DNA of 64,000 nt from JAJDXW01 sp965202895 (GCA_965202895.1 OZ241901.1:3224001-3288000); one strand, 5' to 3'. Positions 34,920 through 44,236 are shown, numbered from the stretch's first letter. Made by a program: numbers and translations. The notes: generated by a model from the sequence alone, not told the origin.

Positions 34920-37900
34920 GAGGCCTGCCCCAGAGCGGACGCCAGCCGCGCGAAGGCGGCGTTCCAGCCCGTGGGGTCCCCGAACCGGACGACCTCGAAG
35001 CCGAGGTCCTCCATCGGCTCCAGGGCCGGCCGGTCGGCCTCGTCGATGAGCGCCGCGACGTAGTGCCTGCGCCAGACGCATCGCAGGGATCGTCCGCCCG
35101 CCGCGAGGGGCTCCGGATCCGGCGCGGGGAGCCCCCGCCGCAGGGCCTCGGCACGCCACTGCTCCTCACGCGAATCTTCCCCGGCGGCGGGGCCGGGGGC
35201 CGGTGACGGCCGGCGCTCGCGCGCCACCGTGCGGGCGCGCGCCAGACGCAGCAGCAGGGCGCGGGCGTCCTCGTCGCGGCGATCGAGGCCCTCGTGATCG
35301 GGCTGGTTGTAGTACGACATCAGGCAGCGGTAGCAGGCCGCGACGCAGGCCGCCCCCGGCTGGTCCGCGAGGTCCGCCGGGGAATCGGGCAGAGGACCGT
35401 CGCCGACGTCGAGATGCATGATCCGCAGCGCTTCCCGCGCGACGGCGGCGAGGCCCGCCTCCTGGCTCACGAGCCGCGTGAGCACGCCGGCGCCGCCCTC
35501 GGTGGCCTCGTAGAGCAGGAAGCCGTTGCGGACGTCGCGCGTGGGCATCGGCTCGGCGAGCATCTCGCCTTCCTCGAGCTGGAACACCGCCTCGATGCCG
35601 CGCAGGATCGCATGCTGCACGGTGACCAGCGCCGCCTCCGAACGAAGCTCGCCGACGGGCTGGAAGAGGAGCGCGTTCTTGCGATCCTGGACGCTGGGGA
35701 CGATCCACTGCCGGGGCGAGGCAGTGGGATCGAGTGCGCGCTCGTCCGCGCCGTCGTCCTCGTTCCGGGCCCAGTACCCGGTGACCGGATCGATGCGGAA
35801 GCCGAGGACCTTCTTGTCCGCCCTGCGCCGCAGACCCTTGTTCAGGCGCGTGATCGTCGCCCCGGCGCCGTACGCCATGCGCACGATCTCGCCCTCCGCG
35901 TCGGAGGCCGAAGTGAGCCGCACGTCGGTCTCCCGGTCGCGGACCGCCCACTCGAACGTCGTCTGCAGGTCGAAGCCCTGGCGCTGGCGTTCTTCGTCGT
36001 TGGCGGTGATCTGCTCGGCCGGCTGCGTGGCGACGTTCTCGATCCGGTACGTGGCGCCCACGACCTCGGCGTTGCCGAGCGACGTTCCGCAGGCGTGGCA
36101 CATCGACCGCTCGTCGTCGAAGTGTCCGGCGCCGCAGCTCGCGCAGATCCGCACGGCGCGGGTGGGCAGTTGCGCATCGGGGGTCGCCGACCCCCGGTGG
36201 CCGAGCGAGAGCAGGGCGCGCACGACCCGGTAGGCGCGTCCCTCGTGGTAGACGAGGCTGCGAGGGCCGAACTCGGCAAGCGCCAGGAAGCGCGGACGCT
36301 GGAGGTACGTCTGCCGCCCACGGCCGTCCCGGCTTGCCGGGACGTACGCGAGGAGCGGCAGCCTGGGGAAGTTGTATCCGGGCAGGAAGCCCTCCGTGGC
36401 GAGGTAGCGGTACGTGTAGAAGTCGCTCGAGAGCGTGTTCGTCCCCCGCTGGAGCAGGTCGATCTGGTCCACCGCCTGCGCATGCCGGGCCTGCGCCGCC
36501 CGCTTGTCCCGGTAGGACGCGGAGTAGTCGTCCATGGTCCCCCGCGCCGCGTCCCGCTGCTCCTCGGCGGCGGCGAAGAGGTCCCGCCAGCGATGGAACG
36601 CCTCGTCGAAGCGCTCGGCCGCCGCCGCCACGATGGCGGCGGAAAAGGCGTCCCGGTCCGTGTACCAGGGCGCCGCCTCGGGAGTGAGATCGTCCGCGAC
36701 CCGATCGAGGACGCGCCGGATCCGTTCGCGGGCGCCCGCCGCGACGTTTCCCTCCTTCAGCGCGGCCTCGACGTCCGGCTGGAGTGGACGGCCGGGGTCG
36801 GCGAGGACGAGCAGCTCCGCGATGCACGGGTCGAGCGGCTGGTCGACGCAGGAGAGCCAGACCGCCTGGAGATGGCTGGCGATCAGGTCCCGGTTCGCGA
36901 GGTCGAGTATGGGCGCGCGCACCTCGCCGTGGACCATCGCCTTGGGGTCGCGGAAGAAGTACTGGTCGTGGGGGCTCTGGGACGACGCGTAGGTGATGAC
37001 CAGGGCCGCCTGTCCGCTGCGGCCCGCCCGTCCGCCCCGCTGGGCGTAGTTCGCCGGCGTAGGGGGCACGTTGCGCATGTGGACCGCGTTCAGGGCCGCG
37101 ATGTCGACGCCGAGCTCCATCGTCGGGGAGCAGAAGAGAACCGGCAGGAAGCGGTTGGCCTCGCCGGCCTCCCGGAGCGGCTTCTCGTTCGCCGCGAGAT
37201 CCTCGCGCTCGCGCTCCCCGAAGCGGAAGCGCTTCTCCCGGATCTCGCGGTTGTCGGGATCGACCTGGGCGGTGTGCTCGCGCGCCTCGAATCCGAAGAG
37301 CGGGTGCATCGGGGCGCGGAGCATTCCCGCCAGGTTCTCGTAGAGGTCGCGGAAGAACGCGTTCTGCGTCGATCCGCCGCCGTCTGCCGGTCCGCTGTCC
37401 GCCGGGGCGCCGCCCAATCGGAACACGACGCAGGCGTCGTTGACCCGCCACCCGGGCTGGTCGAACGGGGTGCTCTCCTCCGACACGAGGCCGTGCGTCG
37501 CGCCCGCACGGAGAAGGTCGCCGACGAGCCGATCGAAGTCTTTCGAGCCCAGGTCCCGGATCGACGGGTCGCCGCCCCAGAGCGCCGTCGAGCGCAGGGT
37601 CCGGCCGAGCCCGCTTCGTGAGCCGCCGCGCACGATCAGGCTCGTGTCGCGGAGGGCTCCGGCCCGGCGGCGGGTGGGCGCGGCGATCATCAGCCAGCGC
37701 GCCCCTCCCGGCGTCTCGTCGCTGCGAAGCCCCCAGGGCGGCCGAAGCCGGCTGTGCGACTTCGCGACCAACTGCTCGAGAACGGCGGCGTCGAGAACCT
37801 GGCTGCGGACCGCCATCCATTTCCGCATGTGGTCGAGCAGCTCGAGATAGACCGCGGCGCGGACCTCGGGACCAGCCTGCTTCAGCGGGGGGTGCGAGTC

Positions 37901-40276
37901 GGCGAACAGCTCGTCGTCCGCGGCGAGCTCGTCGAGGCCGAGATACTCCACCCGGACCATGCCGAGCTGCTCGAGGTTCGGGTTCGTGTACCGCCAGCCG
38001 CGCCGCTGATCGAACCAGATGCGGTAGGCCAGCACCTGCCGGAGCGTTCTCTCGGCCTCTTGCAGGTTGAAGCCGCGCAGCGTGGGCTCGATCAGCCATT
38101 CGGCGCGGATCTGCGGATCCGGCCGATCGAAGCCGAGGGTCTGCTGCGCGGCGGCGCCCAGCGCATCGCTCCGAAGCCCCGCCGAAGCCGCATCTTGCAG
38201 TGCCCCGAGAAAGCCCGCGCGGACGAGGCTCACGAAGAGGAAGTCGTTGAAGTGGCCGGCCTGGAGCGCGGCGTCCTGGCGGTTGTCGGTGAAGCCGAGG
38301 AGCTTTCGCGTGTAGCGGTCCAGCCCCGATCCGGCGCCGTGCATCCAGCGCAGAACGCTGCCGACGAGTACGGTGGTCGCCGAGCTGCGGCCCTCCGCCG
38401 AGAGCGAGGCGAGGCGCGTGCGGTCGCGCGCCGCCCCGCCCTGCGTGTTGCCGCAGCGGAGGCAGAGGCGGAACCTGCCGGGCAGGAACCACAGCGTCGT
38501 CCCCGATCCGACGCGCCCGTCGGGCGCCACCGCGAAGCGCCGGGCGCGCGCGTCGCGGTAGTAGGGCTTGATCCGCGGGTGGCCGGCGGCGGTCAGCTCG
38601 ATCCAGGTCTCCGGATAGTCCTCGTCGCGGTCGGCGAACCTGAAGTCGGGATCGTCGGGCGGGTGCGGGGTCAGGAAGCCGAACTCCCCTTCGGGATTCG
38701 CTTCCTGCGCGTCCCCATCGACCTCGTCCCGTTTGGCCGGCGGGGCGTCGTCGATGTCGCGCGCGAGGAAGACGGGACCCCCTTCCTGTTGCACCAGCCG
38801 CACCGGGTGGTACTCGTGGCCGCACTCGCGGCAGAAGTGCACGGGGTACAGGCGCTTGTCCGCGTGGCCGGGGAGAAACCGCTGGCCATCGACCGTCACT
38901 TTGCGTGCGCCCGGCGGCTCGATCGTCGCATAGCCGTGGCCGGCGCCCGAGATGAACTGGTGGAGCTTGAAGGCGAAGAAGCTCGCCTCGCCTGCGCCGG
39001 GGTTCGAGGTCCGTTCCCGCTCGGGGACGCTCGACGCGAGAAGAAGGTCTCGCAATACATCGCGGCAGGCGTCGGCGGTTCGGCCGGATTCCGCCGAGAG
39101 GTCGTCCACCGCCTCGGTCACCGTTCTGGGCCTGGCCCGGACCCAGCGCTGGTCGGCTTCGGAGAACGAGATCCCGAGACGGGTCTCCACCCACACCGCG
39201 AGCGGGTGCTCCCGGAGCGCCGCGTCGGAGATCGACAGCGGTACGCCGGCGTCGACGGCCTCGCCGAGGCGCGGTCTTACCGAGTCGGCGGTAGCGGTCG
39301 AAACGGTGATGCGATCGAGCGTCTCGGCGATGACGTTGCTCTCGGCGATCCCGCTCCCGAAGAGCTTCGAAGCCACACCCGCGACCACGCGGCTCCTGTC
39401 ATCGAGCGATCCCTCGCTCGCCATCGTGGCCGAGGTGCCGATGCACAGGAGCTTCCCGGGCTGGAGCCGCTCGCGGACCCGGCGCACCAGCAGCGCCACG
39501 TCCGCACCCTGGCGGCCGCGGTACGTGTGCAGCTCGTCCAGAACCAGGAAGCGCAGGCCCGCGCAGTTGCCGATGACCCGGCGGTCGATCTCCTCCTGCC
39601 GCGTCATGAGGAGCTCGAGCATCATGAAGTTGGTGAGCAGGATGTCCGGGGGTTCGTCCGCGACCCGCCTCCGCTCGCCGCCGTCTTCCTGCCCCGTGTA
39701 GCGGTCGAACGTGATCGGCCGGTCTCCGGGCACTTGGTCGATGAACTTGCCGAGCTCTTCCATCTGGGAGTTCGCGAGCGCGTTCATCGGGTAGACGACG
39801 ATGGCGCTCGTGCGCCGCTCGGCGCTCGTGCGCCGTGCGCGCAGAACATGGTTGACGATGGGGATGAAGAAGCAGAGCGACTTGCCGGATCCCGTGCCGG
39901 TCGTCACCATGAAGCTCTCGCCCGCCGCGGCGAGCGCGATGGCCTGCTCCTGGTGCTTGTAGAGGGACAGCGGCCGGCCGTTCGCGCGGAAGACGTCGGC
40001 GCAGCCGGGATCGACGACGCCGTCCGCCACCAGGGCGCCGAGGTCAGTCGAGCGCTTGTAGCTCGGGTTGATCTGGATGAGCGGTTCGGGCCAGTAGCGG
40101 TTCCCGGCGTAGATGGCCTCGACCTGCTCGCGGATGTCCGGAGCGCGGATCGTCGTGAAGGACGTTGCGAAGCGCTTGTACTCGTCGACGACGCTGTCGC
40201 GGAGGGCGAACACGTCGAGCGCCGGTGCGGCGCCTGCCCCGGTGACGCCCGAACCCGGTGGGTCGCCCCGCATCAT
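34916..40276 (-). CDS. DEAD/DELH helicase with DUF1998-type C-terminus (fused DrmA/DrmB-like)
   Basis: A 1786-residue protein and first gene of the defence operon. The N-terminal helicase has TTGTGSGKS (125-133), DELH (about 247-250), a SAT motif (about 282) and motif VI QRGGRAGRSGQ. Zinc-ribbon cysteine pairs follow (FCRECG, LCLRCG, ICASCG and MCHACG). The C-terminus has the DUF1998 hallmark ACVAACYRCLMSYYNQPDHEGLDR split as CYRCLMSYYNQ and HEGLDR. In DISARM a helicase (DrmA) and a DUF1998 protein (DrmB) are separate; here both sit in one chain. The ATG at 40276 has GGAG 6 nt upstream. A GTG at 40348 is an alternative. Confidence 0.87.
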   Translation of the reverse strand: MMRGDPPGSGVTGAGAAPALDVFALRDSVVDEYKRFATSFTTIRAPDIREQVEAIYAGNRYWPEPLIQINPSYKRSTDLGALVADGVVDPGCADVFRANGRPLSLYKHQEQAIALAAAGESFMVTTGTGSGKSLCFFIPIVNHVLRARRTSAERRTSAIVVYPMNALANSQMEELGKFIDQVPGDRPITFDRYTGQEDGGERRRVADEPPDILLTNFMMLELLMTRQEEIDRRVIGNCAGLRFLVLDELHTYRGRQGADVALLVRRVRERLQPGKLLCIGTSATMASEGSLDDRSRVVAGVASKLFGSGIAESNVIAETLDRITVSTATADSVRPRLGEAVDAGVPLSISDAALREHPLAVWVETRLGISFSEADQRWVRARPRTVTEAVDDLSAESGRTADACRDVLRDLLLASSVPERERTSNPGAGEASFFAFKLHQFISGAGHGYATIEPPGARKVTVDGQRFLPGHADKRLYPVHFCRECGHEYHPVRLVQQEGGPVFLARDIDDAPPAKRDEVDGDAQEANPEGEFGFLTPHPPDDPDFRFADRDEDYPETWIELTAAGHPRIKPYYRDARARRFAVAPDGRVGSGTTLWFLPGRFRLCLRCGNTQGGAARDRTRLASLSAEGRSSATTVLVGSVLRWMHGAGSGLDRYTRKLLGFTDNRQDAALQAGHFNDFLFVSLVRAGFLGALQDAASAGLRSDALGAAAQQTLGFDRPDPQIRAEWLIEPTLRGFNLQEAERTLRQVLAYRIWFDQRRGWRYTNPNLEQLGMVRVEYLGLDELAADDELFADSHPPLKQAGPEVRAAVYLELLDHMRKWMAVRSQVLDAAVLEQLVAKSHSRLRPPWGLRSDETPGGARWLMIAAPTRRRAGALRDTSLIVRGGSRSGLGRTLRSTALWGGDPSIRDLGSKDFDRLVGDLLRAGATHGLVSEESTPFDQPGWRVNDACVVFRLGGAPADSGPADGGGSTQNAFFRDLYENLAGMLRAPMHPLFGFEAREHTAQVDPDNREIREKRFRFGEREREDLAANEKPLREAGEANRFLPVLFCSPTMELGVDIAALNAVHMRNVPPTPANYAQRGGRAGRSGQAALVITYASSQSPHDQYFFRDPKAMVHGEVRAPILDLANRDLIASHLQAVWLSCVDQPLDPCIAELLVLADPGRPLQPDVEAALKEGNVAAGARERIRRVLDRVADDLTPEAAPWYTDRDAFSAAIVAAAAERFDEAFHRWRDLFAAAEEQRDAARGTMDDYSASYRDKRAAQARHAQAVDQIDLLQRGTNTLSSDFYTYRYLATEGFLPGYNFPRLPLLAYVPASRDGRGRQTYLQRPRFLALAEFGPRSLVYHEGRAYRVVRALLSLGHRGSATPDAQLPTRAVRICASCGAGHFDDERSMCHACGTSLGNAEVVGATYRIENVATQPAEQITANDEERQRQGFDLQTTFEWAVRDRETDVRLTSASDAEGEIVRMAYGAGATITRLNKGLRRRADKKVLGFRIDPVTGYWARNEDDGADERALDPTASPRQWIVPSVQDRKNALLFQPVGELRSEAALVTVQHAILRGIEAVFQLEEGEMLAEPMPTRDVRNGFLLYEATEGGAGVLTRLVSQEAGLAAVAREALRIMHLDVGDGPLPDSPADLADQPGAACVAACYRCLMSYYNQPDHEGLDRRDEDARALLLRLARARTVARERRPSPAPGPAAGEDSREEQWRAEALRRGLPAPDPEPLAAGGRSLRCVWRRHYVAALIDEADRPALEPMEDLGFEVVRFGDPTGWNAAFARLASALGQAS

Positions 40277-40488
40277 CGCTCGCTCCGCATTCCCCGTGAA
40301 TCTGCCGGATTGGAGATTCGTCGAAGGTGAGAGGCGAACGTTCCCCACTCGCCATGGACGATTCTATCAACGGGGAATCCGACTACCGAAGGGCGGCCCC
40401 GAGATCGCACGTGGCCGGAGCCGCCGACCATCGAGACGGGAGCAGGGACGTTGCGAACCGGGGATCGGACGATTCTCGTGAGTTCACG
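40277..40488 (-). promoter_or_regulatory. Upstream region of the defence operon
   Basis: This lower-GC spacer must carry the operon promoter, because the next gene upstream (40774-41793) is separated by about 500 bp. I do not see a clear sigma-70 pair. Nothing else is recognisable. Confidence 0.3.
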
Positions 40489-40554
40489 TCATGACCGGAC
40501 CACCGCCACCGGCAGGGACTCGATGCCGTTGATGAAGTTCGAGCGGAGCCGGGC
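40489..40554 (-). pseudogene. Cytochrome P450 C-terminal remnant
   Basis: About 21 codons read RLRSNFINGIESLPVAVVRS and end in TGA. This matches the typical last residues of bacterial P450s (R-x-x-SNFV-x-G-x-x-SLPVR). Nothing upstream in any frame resembles the haem-binding region, so only the tail of a lost gene remains, at the outer edge of the defence operon. Confidence 0.45.
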
Positions 40555-40773
40555 CTCGGGCCCGGCCCGGCGGATGGAGGGTGGGGAAGGCTCGGACCGG
40601 CTCTGCACCTTGTCGTCGGATTCACCATCAGCGCGAACGCATGGCTGCCCGCCGTTGGGGTGCTGGAGTCGCCCCGTTCTCATGGACCCCCGATCATCGT
40701 GCGGAGGAGGGGTCCGGAGGGCGGAAGGACGTGTCTCCGGCGCGCCCTCGTACCGGCGCCGGGCCGCCGCGGA

Positions 40774-41793
40774 TCAGGAGAATGCCTCGATCACCGCCCT
40801 CCAGTCGCGGAGGAAGCGTTCCTTGTCGTCGAAGTGGATGCTCATCCAGAACTGGCGGGCGCCGGCCGCGGCGGCGGCCTCGATCTTCGCCGCGCATTCG
40901 TCCACCGTGCCCGCGACCGCGAACCGCTCGGCGAGGTAGTCGAGGAGCCCGAGCTCCCGGATGAGACCGCGGTTCGAGCTGTCCGGCTTCGAGTGCTCTT
41001 CCGGCCGGTAGCGCTCCCCGAGCGCGACGACCGCATCGTGCAGCTCGTCCGGAACGTGCTTGCCCTCCGTCGTGAACCGGCTGAGGTGGCTTCCCGCCGA
41101 TGCGAGGGTCATCGCGACCTCGTCGATGGCCGCCGCCCGGTCGCCGCGCACGTTGGCGACCGGGAGCCACCACAGGTCCACGTCCTCGAGGCGCCGCCCG
41201 GCCGCCTCCGCGCCGGCCCGCACCCGGGCGATCGAGTCCCGCACGATGTCCGGGGTGAGCCCGGTGTTGATGATCACCCCGTCCGCGATCTCGCCCGCGA
41301 GCCGTAGCATCCGGGGGCCGGAGGCGGCGAGGTAGACCGGAACCCGGCCCCCGCCGCCCCACGTCATGCGCACGGGACGGCCCTCCCAGGCCGAGCGCCC
41401 GGTCTCGAGGAGCTCGCGGACGGTCGCGACGTAGGCGCGGAGGCGGGCCCGGCTCGACGGTGTGAGCCCGAGGTTCAGCAGCGCGCTGTCCCCGGTCCCG
41501 ATGCCGAGCATGGTGCGGCCGGGCGCCATCTCGGCGAGGGTGGCCGCCGCCCCGGCCGCCACCGCGGGATGCCTGGTGAGGGGATTGATGACCCGGGGAC
41601 CGAGGCGGACCCGCCGGGTGCCGGCCGCGCAGAGGGCGAGGCACATGTAGACGTCGCGGTAGACCGACTGGGAGTCGGCGATCCCCACGACGTCGAAGCC
41701 GGCCTCCTCCGCGGCCTGCGCCCACCGCAGGGTCTCGGATGCGGGGCCGGGAAGGTAGTTGACGCCGAAGCGGACGGGTCGGGTCGCGGTCAT
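40774..41793 (-). CDS. LLM class flavin-dependent oxidoreductase
   Basis: A 339-residue luciferase-like TIM-barrel oxidoreductase. It begins RFGVNYLPGPASETLRWAQ and includes GFDVVGIADS, LGIGTGDSALLNLGL and LAASGPRMLRLAGEIADG, standard for F420- or FMN-dependent LLM enzymes. The ATG at 41793 has AGGAGAAACCGA immediately upstream. It lies just downstream of the permeases of an amino-acid-type ABC transporter on the same strand (65-nt gap), so it could be part of that operon and act on the imported compound. It is one of three LLM proteins in this 9-kb stretch. Confidence 0.9.
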   Translation of the reverse strand: MTATRPVRFGVNYLPGPASETLRWAQAAEEAGFDVVGIADSQSVYRDVYMCLALCAAGTRRVRLGPRVINPLTRHPAVAAGAAATLAEMAPGRTMLGIGTGDSALLNLGLTPSSRARLRAYVATVRELLETGRSAWEGRPVRMTWGGGGRVPVYLAASGPRMLRLAGEIADGVIINTGLTPDIVRDSIARVRAGAEAAGRRLEDVDLWWLPVANVRGDRAAAIDEVAMTLASAGSHLSRFTTEGKHVPDELHDAVVALGERYRPEEHSKPDSSNRGLIRELGLLDYLAERFAVAGTVDECAAKIEAAAAAGARQFWMSIHFDDKERFLRDWRAVIEAFS

Positions 41794-41858
41794 TCGGTTT
41801 CTCCTGCGGTCTCCCCCCGGCCCCTCGCTCCCCGACTGCCGCTCACGCGCCCCGCCGT

Positions 41859-42530
41859 TCACCGCTTCGCCATCGTCCGGCGCTCGAGCCGGCTGAGCAG
41901 CCGGACGATTGGCCACAGCAGGGCGAGATAGATGAGGGCCACCGCGATGAGGGGGGTCGGGTTGTAGGTGAGCCCCTGCGCGATCCGCCCCATCCTGAGC
42001 AGCTCCGGCAGGGCGACGACGCTCGCGAGCGCGGTGAACTTGATGACCTCGAGGGTGTTGCCGATGAGGTCGGGGAGCACGTTGCGGACCGCCTGGGGCA
42101 GGACCACCCAGGCCATGGCCTGGAGCCCGGTGAGGCCGGTCGAACGGGCCGCCTCCCGCTGCCCCCGGCCGATGCTCTCGATCCCGGCGCGGAAGATCTC
42201 CCCGTAGTAGCTCGACGTGTTGAGGAGGAACGCGAGCAGCACCGCGACGAGGCTCGGCGCCTCGAGGCCGAGGAAGGGCAGGCCGTAGAACACCAGGATG
42301 AGCAGCACGAGGGGCGGAAACGACCGGAAGAAGTCCACGTAGGCGATGAGCAGCCAGTTGAGCCAGCGGACGTGGAAGCTGTAGGCGACCGCCACCGCGA
42401 GCCCGCCCGCGATCCCGAGCGGCACGACCAGGAGGCAGAGCTGGACCGTCATCCGGAGGCCCTTGAGGAGCAGCGGATGGACCTCGAGCAGGACCTCGAG
42501 ATTGAAGAAGTGGTAGACGAGGCTCTCCAT
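41859..42530 (-). CDS. Polar amino-acid ABC transporter permease (HisM/GlnP family)
   Basis: A 223-residue inner-membrane permease of the His/Glu/Gln/Arg/opine family with about five membrane spans and the EAA loop EAARSTGLTGLQAMAWVVLP. The ATG at 42530 is 8 nt from the stop of the preceding permease. The two permeases are paralogues of equal length and would form the heterodimeric channel. It belongs to the operon binding protein, ATPase, permease, permease. Confidence 0.92.
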   Translation of the reverse strand: MESLVYHFFNLEVLLEVHPLLLKGLRMTVQLCLLVVPLGIAGGLAVAVAYSFHVRWLNWLLIAYVDFFRSFPPLVLLILVFYGLPFLGLEAPSLVAVLLAFLLNTSSYYGEIFRAGIESIGRGQREAARSTGLTGLQAMAWVVLPQAVRNVLPDLIGNTLEVIKFTALASVVALPELLRMGRIAQGLTYNPTPLIAVALIYLALLWPIVRLLSRLERRTMAKR

Positions 42531-42538
42531 GGCCCGGC

Positions 42539-43210
42539 TCAGCGCTTCCACCCGAAGCGCGACTCCACCCAGCGGCTGAGGACGACGAGCGGCAGGAAGA
42601 TGACGAGGTAGGCGACCGCGGCCATCATGAGCGGGGTCGTGTTGGCCGAGAACGCCTGTGCGGCGCTCGCCTGGGTGAGGATCTCCTGCACCGCCACGAC
42701 CGACGCGATGGCCGTGCTCTTGGTGATCACGATGGTCCGGTTCGTGAGGGGCGGGATGGTGAGCCGGACCGCCTGGGGCAGGACCACGTCCCGCAAGGTC
42801 CCGAGGAAGCCGAGGCCGGTGGACCGGGCCGCCTCCCACTGGCCCCGGTCGACGGACAGGATCCCGGTCCAGAAGATCTCTTCCGCGAAGGATGCGAGCA
42901 CGAGGGTGAGCGAGAGCCAGGCGACCACGAACCCGCTCATCGAGATCCCGACGAAGGGGAGGGCGAAGTAGAAGACGATCATGACGACGATTGGGGGGAG
43001 GGCCCGGAACACGTCCGCCACGAGCACGATGAGCCAGTTCACGGGGCGGATCTGGAACGCCCGGACGACGGCCAGCACGAACCCGAGCGCGAGCCCGCTC
43101 AGCACGATGAGGACCGCGAGGTGAACCGTCACCCATACCCCGTCGAGGATCGACGGAAGGTACTTCGCCATGACGGCGAGGTCGAAGAAGTTCTCGGCGA
43201 TGCGGTCCAT
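42539..43210 (-). CDS. Polar amino-acid ABC transporter permease
   Basis: A 223-residue permease paralogous to the next gene, with spans such as VHLAVLIVLSGLALGFVLAV and the EAA loop EAARSTGLGFLGTLRDVVLP. The ATG at 43210 follows CCTCCCTC on the complementary strand, that is GAGGGAGG within 10 nt of the start. It lies 56 nt after the ATPase gene. It would import a polar amino acid or a small nitrogenous compound. Confidence 0.92.
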   Translation of the reverse strand: MDRIAENFFDLAVMAKYLPSILDGVWVTVHLAVLIVLSGLALGFVLAVVRAFQIRPVNWLIVLVADVFRALPPIVVMIVFYFALPFVGISMSGFVVAWLSLTLVLASFAEEIFWTGILSVDRGQWEAARSTGLGFLGTLRDVVLPQAVRLTIPPLTNRTIVITKSTAIASVVAVQEILTQASAAQAFSANTTPLMMAAVAYLVIFLPLVVLSRWVESRFGWKR

Positions 43211-43266
43211 GAGGGAGGGAAGGAGAAAGGGGGGACGGAGGAGGGTTGCCGCCCGGGAGGCGCGGG

Positions 43267-44019
43267 TCAGTGCCCGCTGACCCGGCGCAGGAACTCGCGG
43301 GTGCGCGCGTGCCCGGGGGACTCGAAGAGCCTCGCCGGCGCCCCCTCCTCGACGATCTCGCCCTCGTCCATGAAGAGCACCCGGTCCGCGGCCTCGCGGG
43401 CGAATCCCATCTCGTGGCTGACCACGAGCATGGTCATCCCGGTCTCGCGCATCCGCCGCATCACGTCGAGCACGCTGCCCACCAGCTCGGGGTCGAGGGC
43501 GCTCGTCGGCTCGTCGAAGAGCATGACCTTCGGCCGGAGGGCGAGTGCCCGGGCGATCGCGACCCGCTGCTGCTGCCCGCCGGAGAGCTCGTTCGGCCAG
43601 GCGTCCGCCCGCTCCGCGAGACCCACCCCGTCGAGGGCGGCGCGTCCGCGCTCGTTCGCCTCGTGCCGGGGGAGCTTGAGCACCCGGCGAAGGGCCAGGG
43701 TCACGTTCCCGAGGGCGGTGAGGTGCGGATACAGGTTGAACGACTGGAACACCATCCCGATGTGCCGGCGCATCTCGTTGATGTCGACGCGGGGCGAGAG
43801 GACGTCGACCCCGTCGACGAACACCCGCCCCGCGGTCGGCTCCTCGAGGCGGTTGCAGCAGCGAAGGAGGGTGCTCTTGCCCGAACCGGACGGGCCGATG
43901 ATGAAGACGAGCTCCTGGCGGGCGACCGCGAGATCGATCCCCTTCAGGGCCTCGATGGCCCCGAACGACTTGCACACGCCCTGGAGGTCGAGCATCGGGG
44001 GCGGCGAAGGAGGGCTCAT
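43267..44019 (-). CDS. Polar amino-acid ABC transporter ATPase (GlnQ/HisP family)
   Basis: A 250-residue ATPase with Walker A GPSGSGKST (about 42-50), signature LSGGQQQR (145-152), Walker B VMLFDEP and H-loop VSHEM, all typical of amino-acid importers. The first eight residues (MSPPSPPP) are an unusual Pro-rich extension; ATG at 44019, or an internal ATG at residue 9, could both serve. It is separated from the binding-protein gene by 229 bp containing a strong hairpin, which would let the binding protein be made in excess. Confidence 0.93.
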   Translation of the reverse strand: MSPPSPPPMLDLQGVCKSFGAIEALKGIDLAVARQELVFIIGPSGSGKSTLLRCCNRLEEPTAGRVFVDGVDVLSPRVDINEMRRHIGMVFQSFNLYPHLTALGNVTLALRRVLKLPRHEANERGRAALDGVGLAERADAWPNELSGGQQQRVAIARALALRPKVMLFDEPTSALDPELVGSVLDVMRRMRETGMTMLVVSHEMGFAREAADRVLFMDEGEIVEEGAPARLFESPGHARTREFLRRVSGH

Positions 44020-44146
44020 CGGCGGGGGCTCATCGGCGGGGTCCGGGGGGCGCGCCGGGCGCCGGGGCGAGCCGCGCCGCGGGGGAGGCCGGCGGGCCGG
44101 GGGTTCGACCGGTGGTCCGGCCCGGGGTCTGTGAGGAGGCCGGGAC

Positions 44147-44236
44147 CGGCGGGATCGGCGGGATCGGCGGGATCGGCGGAACCGCCCGACTGCCGCCCCC
44201 GTCCCGCCTGCCGAAGGGCGGGCGGGACGGGGGCGG
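44147..44236 (-). terminator. Hairpin and decamer repeats between binding protein and transporter genes
   Basis: A 16-bp perfect stem (44193-44208 with 44221-44236, loop 12 nt) lies 13 nt after the binding-protein stop. Next to it GGGATCGGCG is repeated three to four times (about 44152-44182). There is no T run. It probably acts as an attenuator or RNA-stabilising stem inside the operon. Confidence 0.5.

Noticed and set aside
35166..39194. A 1342-codon second frame on the same strand inside the DUF1998 helicase
   Set aside because: Low-complexity Arg/Pro-rich translation without motifs, fully contained in the helicase gene; base-composition artefact.
40383..40683. Complete small genes in the gap upstream of the defence operon
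   Set aside because: The frames lack ribosome-binding sites and similarity apart from the last 21 codons of one, which look like a P450 tail.
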